From assembly GCA_937138955.1 (NCBI GenBank), contig CAKZPJ010000398.1, forward strand, positions 1 to 19,748: 19,748 nucleotides of DNA, written 5' to 3'. Of this stretch, positions 1 through 6,688 are shown piece after piece (position 1 is the stretch's first letter; each line of letters starts with the position of its first letter). A model generated the notes under the pieces. The model saw nothing but the letters and a program-made list of their open reading frames with translations, was not told the origin of the DNA and made no database searches. Made by a program: the position numbers and the translations under genes. This DNA comes from an uncultured Flammeovirgaceae bacterium. Its GTDB lineage: Bacteria; Bacteroidota; Bacteroidia; Cytophagales; Cyclobacteriaceae.

Positions 1-84
1 CAGATCGCGGTTCCACTCCATGGCGTTCATAGACAGATCCAGATGGGCATCGAAGATAAGTGGGAGAGAGGATTCGGCCTTCAT
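1..84 (-). CDS. Membrane dipeptidase (peptidase M19), N-terminal fragment
   Basis: Only the first 28 codons are present; the gene runs off the left edge of the window. After a short polar start, the segment LPLIFDAHLDLSMNAMEWNR fits the beginning of M19 (renal-dipeptidase-type) metallopeptidases, where the Asp-Ala-His-x-Asp stretch supplies zinc-binding His and Asp residues. Family members cut dipeptides, and many accept a D-residue at the C-terminal position. The ATG overlaps the stop codon of the upstream PLP-enzyme gene (TAATG), so the two are probably translationally coupled as the last genes of a four-gene operon. A role in releasing D-amino acids from dipeptides is inferred from this context. 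The family call rests on the N-terminal motif alone. Confidence 0.75.
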   Translation of the reverse strand, partial: MKAESSLPLIFDAHLDLSMNAMEWNRDL

Positions 85-1157
85 TATTGGTAAATTCGGT
101 GGCGGGCGGCAATCTCCCAGAAGCTACTGAGGCGGTGATCAGTCACAATACCTGCCTGTTGGTGCAAGGCTACCGTAGGGCAAATGTGCCAGGGCCAGCC
201 GTATAAAACATCCCCAATACTCCACTGCTCAGCTTGGGCTGTTCTAATTACCATATGCTCTTCGCTATGAGTAGTAATCTTAGCATCCTCTATCTGGGGA
301 AAATATATTGGCGATCCTTTCGTCTCGGAAGCTACCGCCTTATGACCTAAGTCTAAGCAAAGCAAACCTTGGCTAGGTCTACTAATCACCCGAGTGAAGA
401 GGCAAGCCGCAATCTCGAACGGAAGATCCGTAAATTGGGAGTAACCGTAGTCCCACAGCAGCGTAGTGCCCGGCGACAAATGCCGCTCAGGAAAGCGAGC
501 GTGAATGGGAAAGGTAATGCTACCTCCACAAACGATTTCCGCTGACTGCGTTTGGGTTTGTTCTAGTAAAGTATCTAATCCAGTCATTCCTGCCTGCGCC
601 GCCTTGGCTCGTTCTTCTACATCACTTTGGCGTAAATGCCCATCGTAGGCATGCCAGCCCTGAAACGAGAGGTCGCTTTGTTGAACCCGCTGAAAAAGCT
701 CGGCAGCAGCTTCTATGCCAATGCCTGTCCGATGCATTCCTACATCCAGATCAATAAAAACCGAAATAGAAACTTCATGCTTACTCCACTGTGCTACATG
801 TTCTGGGTGGTCGATCAATACGGCGAACTCAATATGAGGATACTGGTTGATAAGCGCAATCAATCGGTCTTGTGTGGGACCTACCAGAGGATAGGCTAGC
901 AAGATTTCGGCAGCACCGCTTTCTGCTAGCAGTTGAGCTTCGGCTAGGGTGGCACACTTAAATTTACGAATGCCTTTGGCGATCTGCATCTCAATAATAT
1001 CGCGGCATTTGTAGGTTTTGGAATGAGGACGTAGCCGCTCCGCCGACCCAGCAATGTTGATCATTCGATCAATATTCGCATCGATGCGGTCGGGGTAAAA
1101 TAGCAGAGCTGGAGATAGTAAATCATCCGCATTAGATATATCGTACCACTGGTTCAT
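84..1157 (-). CDS. D-threonine aldolase / D-serine dehydratase-like PLP enzyme
   Basis: This is a fold-type III PLP enzyme with an alanine-racemase-like N-terminal barrel and a C-terminal D-serine-dehydratase-like domain. Numbering from the ATG at 1157 (357 aa), the motif RPHSKTYK holds the likely PLP lysine, K47. Near the C terminus, PWHICPTVAL carries H324 and C326, the His-x-Cys metal pair of D-threonine aldolases and eukaryotic-type D-serine dehydratases. Expected reactions are cleavage of D-threonine-like beta-hydroxy amino acids to glycine plus aldehyde, or deamination of D-serine to pyruvate and ammonia; sequence alone does not separate them. A TTG at 1175 would add six residues but overlap the RidA gene, so the ATG four bases past that gene's stop is preferred. 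The downstream dipeptidase gene overlaps by one base. Confidence 0.85.
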   Translation of the reverse strand: MNQWYDISNADDLLSPALLFYPDRIDANIDRMINIAGSAERLRPHSKTYKCRDIIEMQIAKGIRKFKCATLAEAQLLAESGAAEILLAYPLVGPTQDRLIALINQYPHIEFAVLIDHPEHVAQWSKHEVSISVFIDLDVGMHRTGIGIEAAAELFQRVQQSDLSFQGWHAYDGHLRQSDVEERAKAAQAGMTGLDTLLEQTQTQSAEIVCGGSITFPIHARFPERHLSPGTTLLWDYGYSQFTDLPFEIAACLFTRVISRPSQGLLCLDLGHKAVASETKGSPIYFPQIEDAKITTHSEEHMVIRTAQAEQWSIGDVLYGWPWHICPTVALHQQAGIVTDHRLSSFWEIAARHRIYQ

Positions 1158-1161
1158 AGGC

Positions 1162-1623
1162 TTAGTACAATTCAAAAATAGCTTCTACTTCTACGGCAAT
1201 ATTCCCGGGTAAGATTATACCCACCGCACTGCGAGCACCCTTGCCAAGGTCATCACCTAGTATTTCTACCATCAGATCGCTAAAGCCGTTTATTACTTGG
1301 GGGTGCTCATAAAAATCAGGTTGGCTGTTGACCATTCCTAGGGTTTTGACCAGTCGCTTGATAGTGCTGAGCTTACCTAATTGATTTTTGATGGTAGATA
1401 GCATGGTTAGTCCTACCTGTCGAGCCGCTTGATACCCTTCCTCTGTATTCAACTCCGATCCTAACTTTCCCTTAATCAGTGACTGATCGCTTCTCACTGG
1501 TCCTTGCCCGGAAACGTACAGCATTTTATCGACGATAATTACTGGTTTGTAGACTCCCCCGGCGGGAGGCGCGGGAGGAAGCGGTAATCCTAGCTCTTTA
1601 ATTCGTTCTTCTACGTTAATCAT
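1162..1623 (-). CDS. RidA/YjgF/UK114-family enamine/imine deaminase
   Basis: The 153-aa protein has the RidA fold signature: YVSGQGP near residue 36, a conserved middle helix, and ARSAVGIILPGNIAVEVEAI near the C terminus, in which R131 matches the substrate-binding arginine of active RidA proteins. RidA hydrolyses reactive 2-aminoacrylate and related enamines/imines made by PLP-dependent dehydratases, protecting other PLP enzymes. It is somewhat longer at the N terminus than E. coli RidA. It sits 13 bases after the permease gene and 4 bases before the PLP-enzyme gene. That placement fits a role in clearing the aminoacrylate a D-serine dehydratase would release. The pairing with that enzyme is inferred. 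Confidence 0.88.
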   Translation of the reverse strand: MINVEERIKELGLPLPPAPPAGGVYKPVIIVDKMLYVSGQGPVRSDQSLIKGKLGSELNTEEGYQAARQVGLTMLSTIKNQLGKLSTIKRLVKTLGMVNSQPDFYEHPQVINGFSDLMVEILGDDLGKGARSAVGIILPGNIAVEVEAIFELY

Positions 1624-1636
1624 AGTTTAACCTGGA

Positions 1637-2935
1637 TTAAATAATTTGATCGAGAATAAGAACCCCGATAAGTCCTACGATAGATACAGTGGTTTCCATC
1701 ACCGTCCAGGACATCAGGGTTTCTTTAATACTTACATTAAAATATTCTTTGAACAGCCAAAATCCACCGTCGTTGATGTGTGAGAAAGTGATGCTCCCAG
1801 CCCCGGTAGCCAGCACTAGTAGTTCGGGCGATACTCCCTTAGCCCCGACCATCGGCAGCATAATGCTAGCTGCGGTCAAGGCCGAAACCGTAGCGGAGCC
1901 TACACTTACTCGAATCAGAGCGGCGATAATCCAGGCAAGAAGAAGTGGAGACATACCTAGCCCCCCCAGTACTTCGCCAATTTGCTCGCTCACTTCGGTG
2001 GCTACCATAATGGCTTTAAATGCGCCCGCTCCGGCAATGATTAATAATACCACCGCAATACTAGAAACAGCGGACGCTAAGGTTTTCGTCACAGCACCTA
2101 TGTCTCGCCCCGTTCGAACTCCTAAGAAATAAATAGCTGCAAGCACTGATAGTAGCATGGCAATAGCTGGATTACCCAAAGCCGTGATGACTGGGTGAGG
2201 AGCAAAAGTGCTGACTAACGAGGCACCGCCGATTAGAATTACGGGAAGCAGAGCCACTAGTAGGCAAATAGTTAGTGAAGGAACCGGGTAGCGATCATCG
2301 GTTTCTACTACGTACTCCTTGAGTAACTTAGGTTGAATGCGTTGCATTGTCTTTCGTAGCAGAAATTTGGCGGCTAATATAGCCGGAATCCCGGTGATAA
2401 TTCCGTAGATCAATGTGAGGCCAAGGTCGGCACCGTACATCTCAGCAATAGCGGTAGGGGCCGGATGGGGGGGAAGGAAACCGTGGGTTACCGAGAGAGA
2501 GGCCAGCATCGGTAACCCGACATACAACAGCGGTAGTTTAGTGTTAGCTGCAATGGCAATAACCAAGGGTACCAGAATAACAAAGCCTACCGTGTAAAAC
2601 ATAGGGATACCCACAATGAATCCGGTTACGATAAGTGCTAGTTGAATGTTTTTAAGACCAAACGCGGTTACTAGCTTATTCGTAATTTTATTGGCGGCTC
2701 CGCTTTCGGCCACCAGTTTGCCCAGCATAGCACCGAAGCCTAAAATGATAACCAACGAACCTAGCGTATCACCAATGCCGTGCTGAATAGCATCTACTGC
2801 TTCCGCTACCGTCAGACCTCCTGTTATTCCTACAAAGAGGCATACTAGTACGAAGGCAATAAAGGTATCCAGCTTAACTACTGTTACCAGAAGAATAAGC
2901 ATGATAATGCCCAGAACGATAGGAAGAAAAACCAT
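1637..2935 (-). CDS. GntP-family permease (gluconate / D-serine-type H+ symporter)
   Basis: This 432-aa polytopic inner-membrane protein has about 12 hydrophobic segments and GntP-family features: GFGAMLGKLVAESGAA near residues 66-81, a PPHPAPTAIA loop near residue 155, and a GSITFSHINDGGFWLFKEY stretch near residue 380. The family includes gluconate symporters and E. coli DsdX, a D-serine permease. As first gene of an operon with RidA, a D-threonine aldolase/D-serine dehydratase-like enzyme and a dipeptidase, rather than with gluconate kinase, a D-amino acid or hydroxy-amino acid is the more likely substrate. That choice is inferred from context; the family assignment is secure. Confidence 0.9.
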   Translation of the reverse strand: MVFLPIVLGIIMLILLVTVVKLDTFIAFVLVCLFVGITGGLTVAEAVDAIQHGIGDTLGSLVIILGFGAMLGKLVAESGAANKITNKLVTAFGLKNIQLALIVTGFIVGIPMFYTVGFVILVPLVIAIAANTKLPLLYVGLPMLASLSVTHGFLPPHPAPTAIAEMYGADLGLTLIYGIITGIPAILAAKFLLRKTMQRIQPKLLKEYVVETDDRYPVPSLTICLLVALLPVILIGGASLVSTFAPHPVITALGNPAIAMLLSVLAAIYFLGVRTGRDIGAVTKTLASAVSSIAVVLLIIAGAGAFKAIMVATEVSEQIGEVLGGLGMSPLLLAWIIAALIRVSVGSATVSALTAASIMLPMVGAKGVSPELLVLATGAGSITFSHINDGGFWLFKEYFNVSIKETLMSWTVMETTVSIVGLIGVLILDQII

Positions 2936-2992
2936 TAGCTAGGTAGTGTGCCGTTAGAAGTCCGCTAAAGTAGCAAAATGGAATGGGCACGG

Positions 2993-3022
2993 CAAATAGA
3001 AAATATTAAGCTGATTGGCAAA
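2993..3022 (-). promoter_or_regulatory. Candidate Bacteroidota-type promoter for the permease operon
   Basis: On the minus strand a TTTG (complement of 3019-3022) lies 18 bases before TCTATTTG (complement of 2993-3000), a one-mismatch copy of the TAnnTTTG -7 element. The implied start site is about 50 bases before the permease ATG. It is the only good candidate seen in the 190-base gap and has no experimental support. Confidence 0.4.
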
Positions 3023-3074
3023 GGTGGCTATTTGAGGCGAGGTGAAAGTATGTTATTGGTAAAATTAAGAATGG

Positions 3075-3115
3075 AACATTATCAGTTCTACAGTAATCAC
3101 TTAACTTATAATGTT
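3075..3115. repeat. Inverted repeat past the end of the topoisomerase gene
   Basis: AACATTAT at 3075-3082 is repeated inverted as ATAATGTT at 3108-3115. It lies just downstream of the topoisomerase IB stop on the minus strand and could help end that transcript, but no clean T-run follows the stem. A second overlapping pair (ATTATCAG at 3078-3085 and CTGATAAT at 3131-3138) competes with it. Confidence 0.3.
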
Positions 3116-3126
3116 AGTAATCTGAG

Positions 3127-4152
3127 TTAGCTGATAATAGTCAGTGCTGCTATTTCGCACTCGTCTAGCTGTTTCACGTAGCGAGGTTTTATACTCAGCT
3201 TTGCTTTTTGTCTAGACTCTAAACTGCCTTCTAGGAGTGTTTTTAATACCTCTGGGTGAATGTAGTATTTGCGACATACGCTGATAGTGTTACCAAGTTC
3301 CTTTGCCACCAATTTAATAAGAGTAGTTTCTAGTTTAAGGCGAGGGTTTTCTATTTGTAGTGCTTTAGCTTCTTCCCGCTTTTCAATTGCAGTAACGGTA
3401 CCGTGCCAAGTACGAAAATCTTTGCACGTAAATTGCTCGCCCGCAATGTTCTGTAAATATTCGTTTACTTCTTGAGAGCGGATATGATGATATTTGCCAT
3501 CTTGACCCTGATACTTAAAGATTTCGTAACCCGGCAGTTCCGAGCATCGCTTAATCAGCCGAACTAGTTGGTTCTGCTTGATACTTATTTTACGGTACTT
3601 ACCACTCTTCGCCCGGTATTCAAGGCGAGCGTTGCCTTTCTCAAATTCAAGATGCTTTCTTCGCAAAGTGGTAAGCCCAAATGTCTTGTTCTCTCGCTTG
3701 TACTGCTCATTTCCAATTCGTATCCCGTATTCGTCAAGCACCTGAAGAATAAGTGCCAACACCTTTCGCTTGGGCCATCCTTTTTCTTTTAAATCTCGCT
3801 CTACTTTTAGCCGAATAATAGGCAACTTCATGCCGAACAACTTCAGTCTATCAAATTTAGCTTTATTACGATATTCCGTCCAGGAAGGATGATAGCAATA
3901 TTGTTTTCTTCCCTTTGCATCGTAGCCGGTGGCAAGCAAATGACCATTAGGGTCTTTGGATATCCAAACATTATCCCAGTCAGGCGGGATTCCCAATGAT
4001 CGTATCCAACTTAACGTTTTTTTTTCGCGCAGTTTGGCTCGCTCATCGAAGTACGAGTGACCCCGCCCCCATTTCTTGCGTAAATAGCCCGGTTGAGAGT
4101 CATCTTGGTAAATTAAGTCTCGCGGGAGTCCGCTCATTAAAGGAAATCCCAT
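3127..4152 (-). CDS. DNA topoisomerase IB (poxvirus/bacterial type)
   Basis: This 341-aa protein relaxes supercoils through a 3'-phosphotyrosyl intermediate. The N-terminal domain starts with YLRKKWGRGHSYFDE, and its IPPDWDNVWIS segment (about 55-65) is typical. The catalytic residues are visible: R145 in YGIRIGNEQY, a hairpin lysine near 182-185 in AKSGKYRK, R247 in KDFRTWHGT, and the nucleophile Y297 in VCRKYYIHP. As in other bacterial TopIB enzymes, Asn (N288 in LGNT) occupies the place of the vaccinia histidine nine residues before the tyrosine. The gene starts 11 bases after a DUF2945 gene and probably forms a two-gene unit with it. This is an accessory topoisomerase, often associated with stress gene sets. 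A start at M6 is also possible. Confidence 0.93.
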   Translation of the reverse strand: MGFPLMSGLPRDLIYQDDSQPGYLRKKWGRGHSYFDERAKLREKKTLSWIRSLGIPPDWDNVWISKDPNGHLLATGYDAKGRKQYCYHPSWTEYRNKAKFDRLKLFGMKLPIIRLKVERDLKEKGWPKRKVLALILQVLDEYGIRIGNEQYKRENKTFGLTTLRRKHLEFEKGNARLEYRAKSGKYRKISIKQNQLVRLIKRCSELPGYEIFKYQGQDGKYHHIRSQEVNEYLQNIAGEQFTCKDFRTWHGTVTAIEKREEAKALQIENPRLKLETTLIKLVAKELGNTISVCRKYYIHPEVLKTLLEGSLESRQKAKLSIKPRYVKQLDECEIAALTIIS

Positions 4153-4163
4153 AATGAAAGAAC

Positions 4164-4373
4164 TTAAGCTTTATCTACTTCACTCTCTAGCTTGAGAACT
4201 TGAGAGCCATCTTCCTGCTCAATGAGCAGTGCCTTATTTCCTGATTCGCCTTTGCGGGTAATTTCACTGCCATCAATAGTTTTGGTGACTTCTTCGGTAA
4301 AAGACTCAGTTACCTTCCCCTGCGCTTCTCCATTACCCCATTTCCACTTAACTTTAGATCCTTTCTGTATCAT
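4164..4373 (-). CDS. DUF2945 / HVA1-type TUDOR-domain small protein
   Basis: The 69-aa soluble protein has the DUF2945 pattern: a start like KGSKVKWKWGNGEAQGKV, a central charged segment TIDGSEITRKG, then NKALLIEQEDGSQVLKLESEV. The fold is predicted to be a small TUDOR/SH3-like beta barrel, and members are annotated as hypervirulence-associated proteins without a proven biochemical role. It has no signal peptide or membrane segment. It lies directly before the topoisomerase IB gene with an 11-base gap, so a nucleic-acid-related role is possible, but that is inference from the fold and the neighbour. Confidence 0.82.
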   Translation of the reverse strand: MIQKGSKVKWKWGNGEAQGKVTESFTEEVTKTIDGSEITRKGESGNKALLIEQEDGSQVLKLESEVDKA

Positions 4374-4432
4374 TTGTCTTAAAGAATTAGCTTAAAAAAA
4401 TATAAATTAATGACGATAGATCGCCTCATTCA

Positions 4433-4466
4433 AAAAGTTACTACTACTAAACTGAAACGTAGTAGT
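4433..4466 (-). terminator. Stem-loop before the DUF2945 gene (second terminator or operator)
   Basis: ACTACTAC (4440-4447) and GTAGTAGT (4459-4466) form an 8-bp stem with an 11-base loop. Read on the minus strand the stem is followed by AACTTTTTG, resembling a weak intrinsic terminator in tandem with the one at 4492-4522. Because it lies roughly 65-95 bases before the DUF2945 start, it could instead be a dyad operator. Confidence 0.4.
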
Positions 4467-4491
4467 GTATGTTGATTTATTCCTTAAAATA

Positions 4492-4522
4492 GAAAAAGCA
4501 CGTTACATTGTTGCAACGTGCT
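4492..4522 (-). terminator. Intrinsic terminator after the DUF4235 gene
   Basis: AGCACGTT (4497-4504) and AACGTGCT (4515-4522) form an 8-bp stem with a 10-base loop, followed on the minus strand by TTTTTCT. It sits 15 bases past the DUF4235 stop codon, closing the Pmp3-DUF1206-DUF4235 unit and separating it from the DUF2945-topoisomerase unit. Confidence 0.7.
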
Positions 4523-4536
4523 CTTGATTGAAAATC

Positions 4537-4815
4537 CTATGACTTACGAACATCCCAAGTAATGTTTCGTCTGATCAGCAGTTTGACTAAACTGGAAGTT
4601 ACTCCAACTATTACGGTCCAAGCCAGTGCTTGCTGAATTGAAACATCACGATCAGCTGGATTCTTAGGCGGTTCTTCACGCATGGCTTGGCGCCACCCGA
4701 ATTCAATAATCCGCTTAACTAGGACGGCACTAATCATAGTTGCCCCTCCAATAACCCAGTTGTTTAGTTGTTCCTCATCGTCAAAATTTTCTCTAATTCT
4801 TCCTAATAAACTCAT
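4537..4815 (-). CDS. DUF4235 small membrane protein
   Basis: The 92-aa protein matches the DUF4235 layout: a first hydrophobic segment near residues 20-40 (NWVIGGATMISAVLVKRII), a basic loop with WRQAMREEPPKNPADRDVS, then a second hydrophobic segment ALAWTVIVGVTSSLVKLLI followed by arginines. The EEPPKNPADxDVSxxxALAW pattern is the most telling part. It is predicted to sit in the inner membrane; the biochemical role is unknown. It starts 10 bases after the DUF1206 gene, so the two are almost certainly co-transcribed, with a terminator just past its stop. Confidence 0.78.
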   Translation of the reverse strand: MSLLGRIRENFDDEEQLNNWVIGGATMISAVLVKRIIEFGWRQAMREEPPKNPADRDVSIQQALAWTVIVGVTSSLVKLLIRRNITWDVRKS

Positions 4816-4825
4816 ATCTGGTTGG

Positions 4826-5653
4826 TTAAATACTGCTAGGTAATACGCGGTAGCGAGCTTTCACAAACATAAATACACCGTAGCAAGCTAGACCTATTGC
4901 AATGATACCTAAGAGGATAGTTCCCCAAGTACTGCTAGACTGAATAAAGTCAAATGCTTGTTGAGTTCCTCCTGCTTCGTTCGGGTTAGCCTCAATAGCT
5001 GCTCGTAGAAAAAAGTAACCAATAATTGAAATCACAATTCCGCGAGCGATATACCCAACAAAACCTGCTTTACGCAGAATATCTTTTACTCTATAATCTA
5101 ATTCACTGTCGTTAATCTTCTTAGCATACTTACCACTTACCGACCTATATATTTGATAAGCTGCTTTACCAAAAAATACAACTGCTACAATTCCAACCAA
5201 TATCTGGCCAAAAGGTTGCCCTAAAAGCACATCAACTATCGTTTCTTTCTGACTTCCTCCACCACTACCTGAACTTCCACTAGTCAATAGCATACGTATT
5301 GCTTCGTAGGCAAATACACCATAAAGCACTCCACTAGCCGCATACCCAATCCGACTAGCTATTCCTCCTTTATCGTCTCCTTTATCTTCTGGGTCTCGAA
5401 AAGCTTGAATAAATCGCCAGATTACGTAACATATAAGTCCGGCAGCGAGTATTCCTAATAATATTTTCCCAAAGGGTTGCTGGTAGATAAATTCCAAAGC
5501 GGAGCTTTTTCCTGCTTTTTCCCCACCAGAGCCAAAAGCATACATAGCAGTCAGTACCCCTAAAATTACATAGACAACTCCTTTAGCGAACATCCCTACC
5601 CGGGCTATTTTCCTAACGGATTCATCTTTAGATTGATCTAATGTTACATTCAT
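4826..5653 (-). CDS. DUF1206 multi-pass membrane protein
   Basis: This 275-aa protein consists of three related two-helix units, the DUF1206 arrangement, giving about six membrane segments. Each unit starts with a glycine-rich helix (ARVGMFAKGVVYVILG near 18-33, ASRIGYAASGVLYGVFAYEA near 101-120, AGFVGYIARGIVISIIGYF near 197-215) and has a second helix near a QPFGKILLGI-like motif. A polar, Gly/Ser-rich loop near residues 126-136 separates units. The protein is predicted to lie in the inner membrane and has no known activity. It is flanked by Pmp3- and DUF4235-type membrane proteins in one likely operon, consistent with envelope or osmotic stress; that function is inferred. Confidence 0.85.
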   Translation of the reverse strand: MNVTLDQSKDESVRKIARVGMFAKGVVYVILGVLTAMYAFGSGGEKAGKSSALEFIYQQPFGKILLGILAAGLICYVIWRFIQAFRDPEDKGDDKGGIASRIGYAASGVLYGVFAYEAIRMLLTSGSSGSGGGSQKETIVDVLLGQPFGQILVGIVAVVFFGKAAYQIYRSVSGKYAKKINDSELDYRVKDILRKAGFVGYIARGIVISIIGYFFLRAAIEANPNEAGGTQQAFDFIQSSSTWGTILLGIIAIGLACYGVFMFVKARYRVLPSSI

Positions 5654-5701
5654 AGTATCGAGAGTTAAAAGTAAACCCTAGGAGTTAGCCTAGGGATATA
5701 A

Positions 5702-5854
5702 TTATTTTAAAGTAAAAAATGCGTGAATCACGCCGGGTACCCATCCGACAAGGGTAAGCAGTACATTGAGCCAGAATGATCCAGAAAGACCCTTTTGTAG
5801 CCCAACGGCTAATGGTGGTAATATGATAGCTAGAATTATCGTTAAAAGTGACAT
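5702..5854 (-). CDS. YqaE/Pmp3-family proteolipid membrane protein
   Basis: A 50-aa, very hydrophobic protein with two membrane segments. It matches the Pmp3/UPF0057 family: IILPPLAVGLQKGL in the first half and LNVLLTLVGWVPGVIHAFF in the second. Family members in bacteria, yeast and plants are small stress-induced plasma-membrane proteins linked to salt and cold tolerance. The reading frame is open to 5890, but the ATG at 5854 gives the usual family N terminus (MSLLTIILAI) and length, so it is chosen. It is 48 bases before the DUF1206 gene on the same strand and probably leads that operon. Confidence 0.88.
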   Translation of the reverse strand: MSLLTIILAIILPPLAVGLQKGLSGSFWLNVLLTLVGWVPGVIHAFFTLK

Positions 5855-6246
5855 ATCAAAATGTATGTTAAGTTCAAAAAAATATTTCATCGATACTTAA
5901 TGAAATACCCTGCCAAAACCCAGAACTTAACTGTTTTCACTAGAAAGCTACACAAAAAAAAGCTGTTTATATGGTATCTGAGCGCGTTTTGCTCTCCTAA
6001 AATGTTAACGTATTATTACTATGACTTCCCTTTTACTTGGTGACAGCTCTGTTGAGGAAAAAAGGATGGGCTTCCCCAAAGCGTAGAAAAAATTTCTCAG
6101 AGAATAGCAGATTACTCTTGAGTTACTGTTTCTTAAAAGCATAAGTATTAGGTTTTTTTGACTATAACAGTAGAAAAAAGGCGGAAAACGAAACCTGGCA
6201 CAGGATTTTCGTATATATGGGTGAACCTTTTAAACTTTTTTTATCT
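5855..6246. promoter_or_regulatory. Divergent intergenic region between Pmp3 and YtxH genes
   Basis: This 392-base A+T-rich stretch separates divergent stress-type genes and should hold promoters for both. No credible gene was seen; open frames here lack family features. A small palindrome, TTCTCAGAGAA, lies at 6094-6104. TGGCAC at 6196-6201 followed by TTTTC resembles a sigma-54 -24 box with a poor -12 box. No clear TAnnTTTG element was found for either direction. Confidence 0.4.
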
Positions 6247-6507
6247 ATGAGATTACTATCAGGAATTATTGCTGGAACATTAGCTGGAATTGCTGCAGGT
6301 GTATTGATGGCTCCCGATAAAGGAGATAGCACCCGAAAAAAACTAAACAAAGAAGGTACTCGCGTCCGCTCAGATGTTGAGAAATCTTTGAATGAGGGTA
6401 TTTATAACCTTTTAGATTCTGTAAGCCAAGCTATTGACGACTATTCTAAACGTAGTCAGAAATCATTAAAGCAGGCTAAGAAGAAAAAGCGGTACATCAA
6501 TTTCTAA
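6247..6507 (+). CDS. YtxH-domain small stress protein
   Basis: Using the ATG at 6247 the product is 86 aa: an N-terminal glycine/alanine-rich membrane helix (MRLLSGIIAGTLAGIAAGVL), the YtxH hallmark MAPDKGDSTRKKL directly after it, then a charged helical tail with DSVSQAIDDYSK, ending in a lysine-rich segment. YtxH proteins in Bacillus are general-stress proteins; the molecular role is unknown. The frame is open from an earlier ATG at 6217, but the residues it adds are not family-like. It is divergent from the Pmp3 gene and followed by an MscS channel gene on the same strand after a 181-base gap holding a long inverted repeat. Confidence 0.8.
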   Translation: MRLLSGIIAGTLAGIAAGVLMAPDKGDSTRKKLNKEGTRVRSDVEKSLNEGIYNLLDSVSQAIDDYSKRSQKSLKQAKKKKRYINF

Positions 6508-6526
6508 AAAAACCAAACTCAAGTTG

Positions 6527-6665
6527 TTTAGCAGCACAGAAACTTTTAAGCGTCTTCATTTTTTTGACGGATTGTAAGCAAGAGAGACAAGAAAAAGCGA
6601 TCGATTGAAGGCATTCATAAAATCTTAACTTTTTATATTTCTTCATTTTCTTTTGTGCTGCTAAA
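6527..6665. repeat. 12-bp perfect inverted repeat bounding a 115-nt insert
   Basis: TTTAGCAGCACA at 6527-6538 is matched exactly by its reverse complement TGTGCTGCTAAA at 6654-6665. The pair spans most of the gap between the YtxH stop and the MscS start, leaving 23 bases before the MscS ATG. In RNA it would be a long closing stem; in DNA it could be the terminal repeats of a small non-autonomous element. The enclosed segment is A+T-rich with only short internal pairings (for example CGTC/GACG around a T-run) and no gene. Confidence 0.6.
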
Positions 6666-6688
6666 TTTTTTCACTACCCAAATTTACT

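Noticed and set aside
636..899. Open frame of 87 aa on the plus strand
   Set aside because: It lies entirely inside the well-supported PLP-enzyme gene on the other strand and shows no family features.
1689..2132. Open frame of 147 aa on the plus strand
   Set aside because: It is antisense to the GntP-family permease; its Ala/Ser/Thr/Pro-rich product is what the complement of a hydrophobic gene tends to give.
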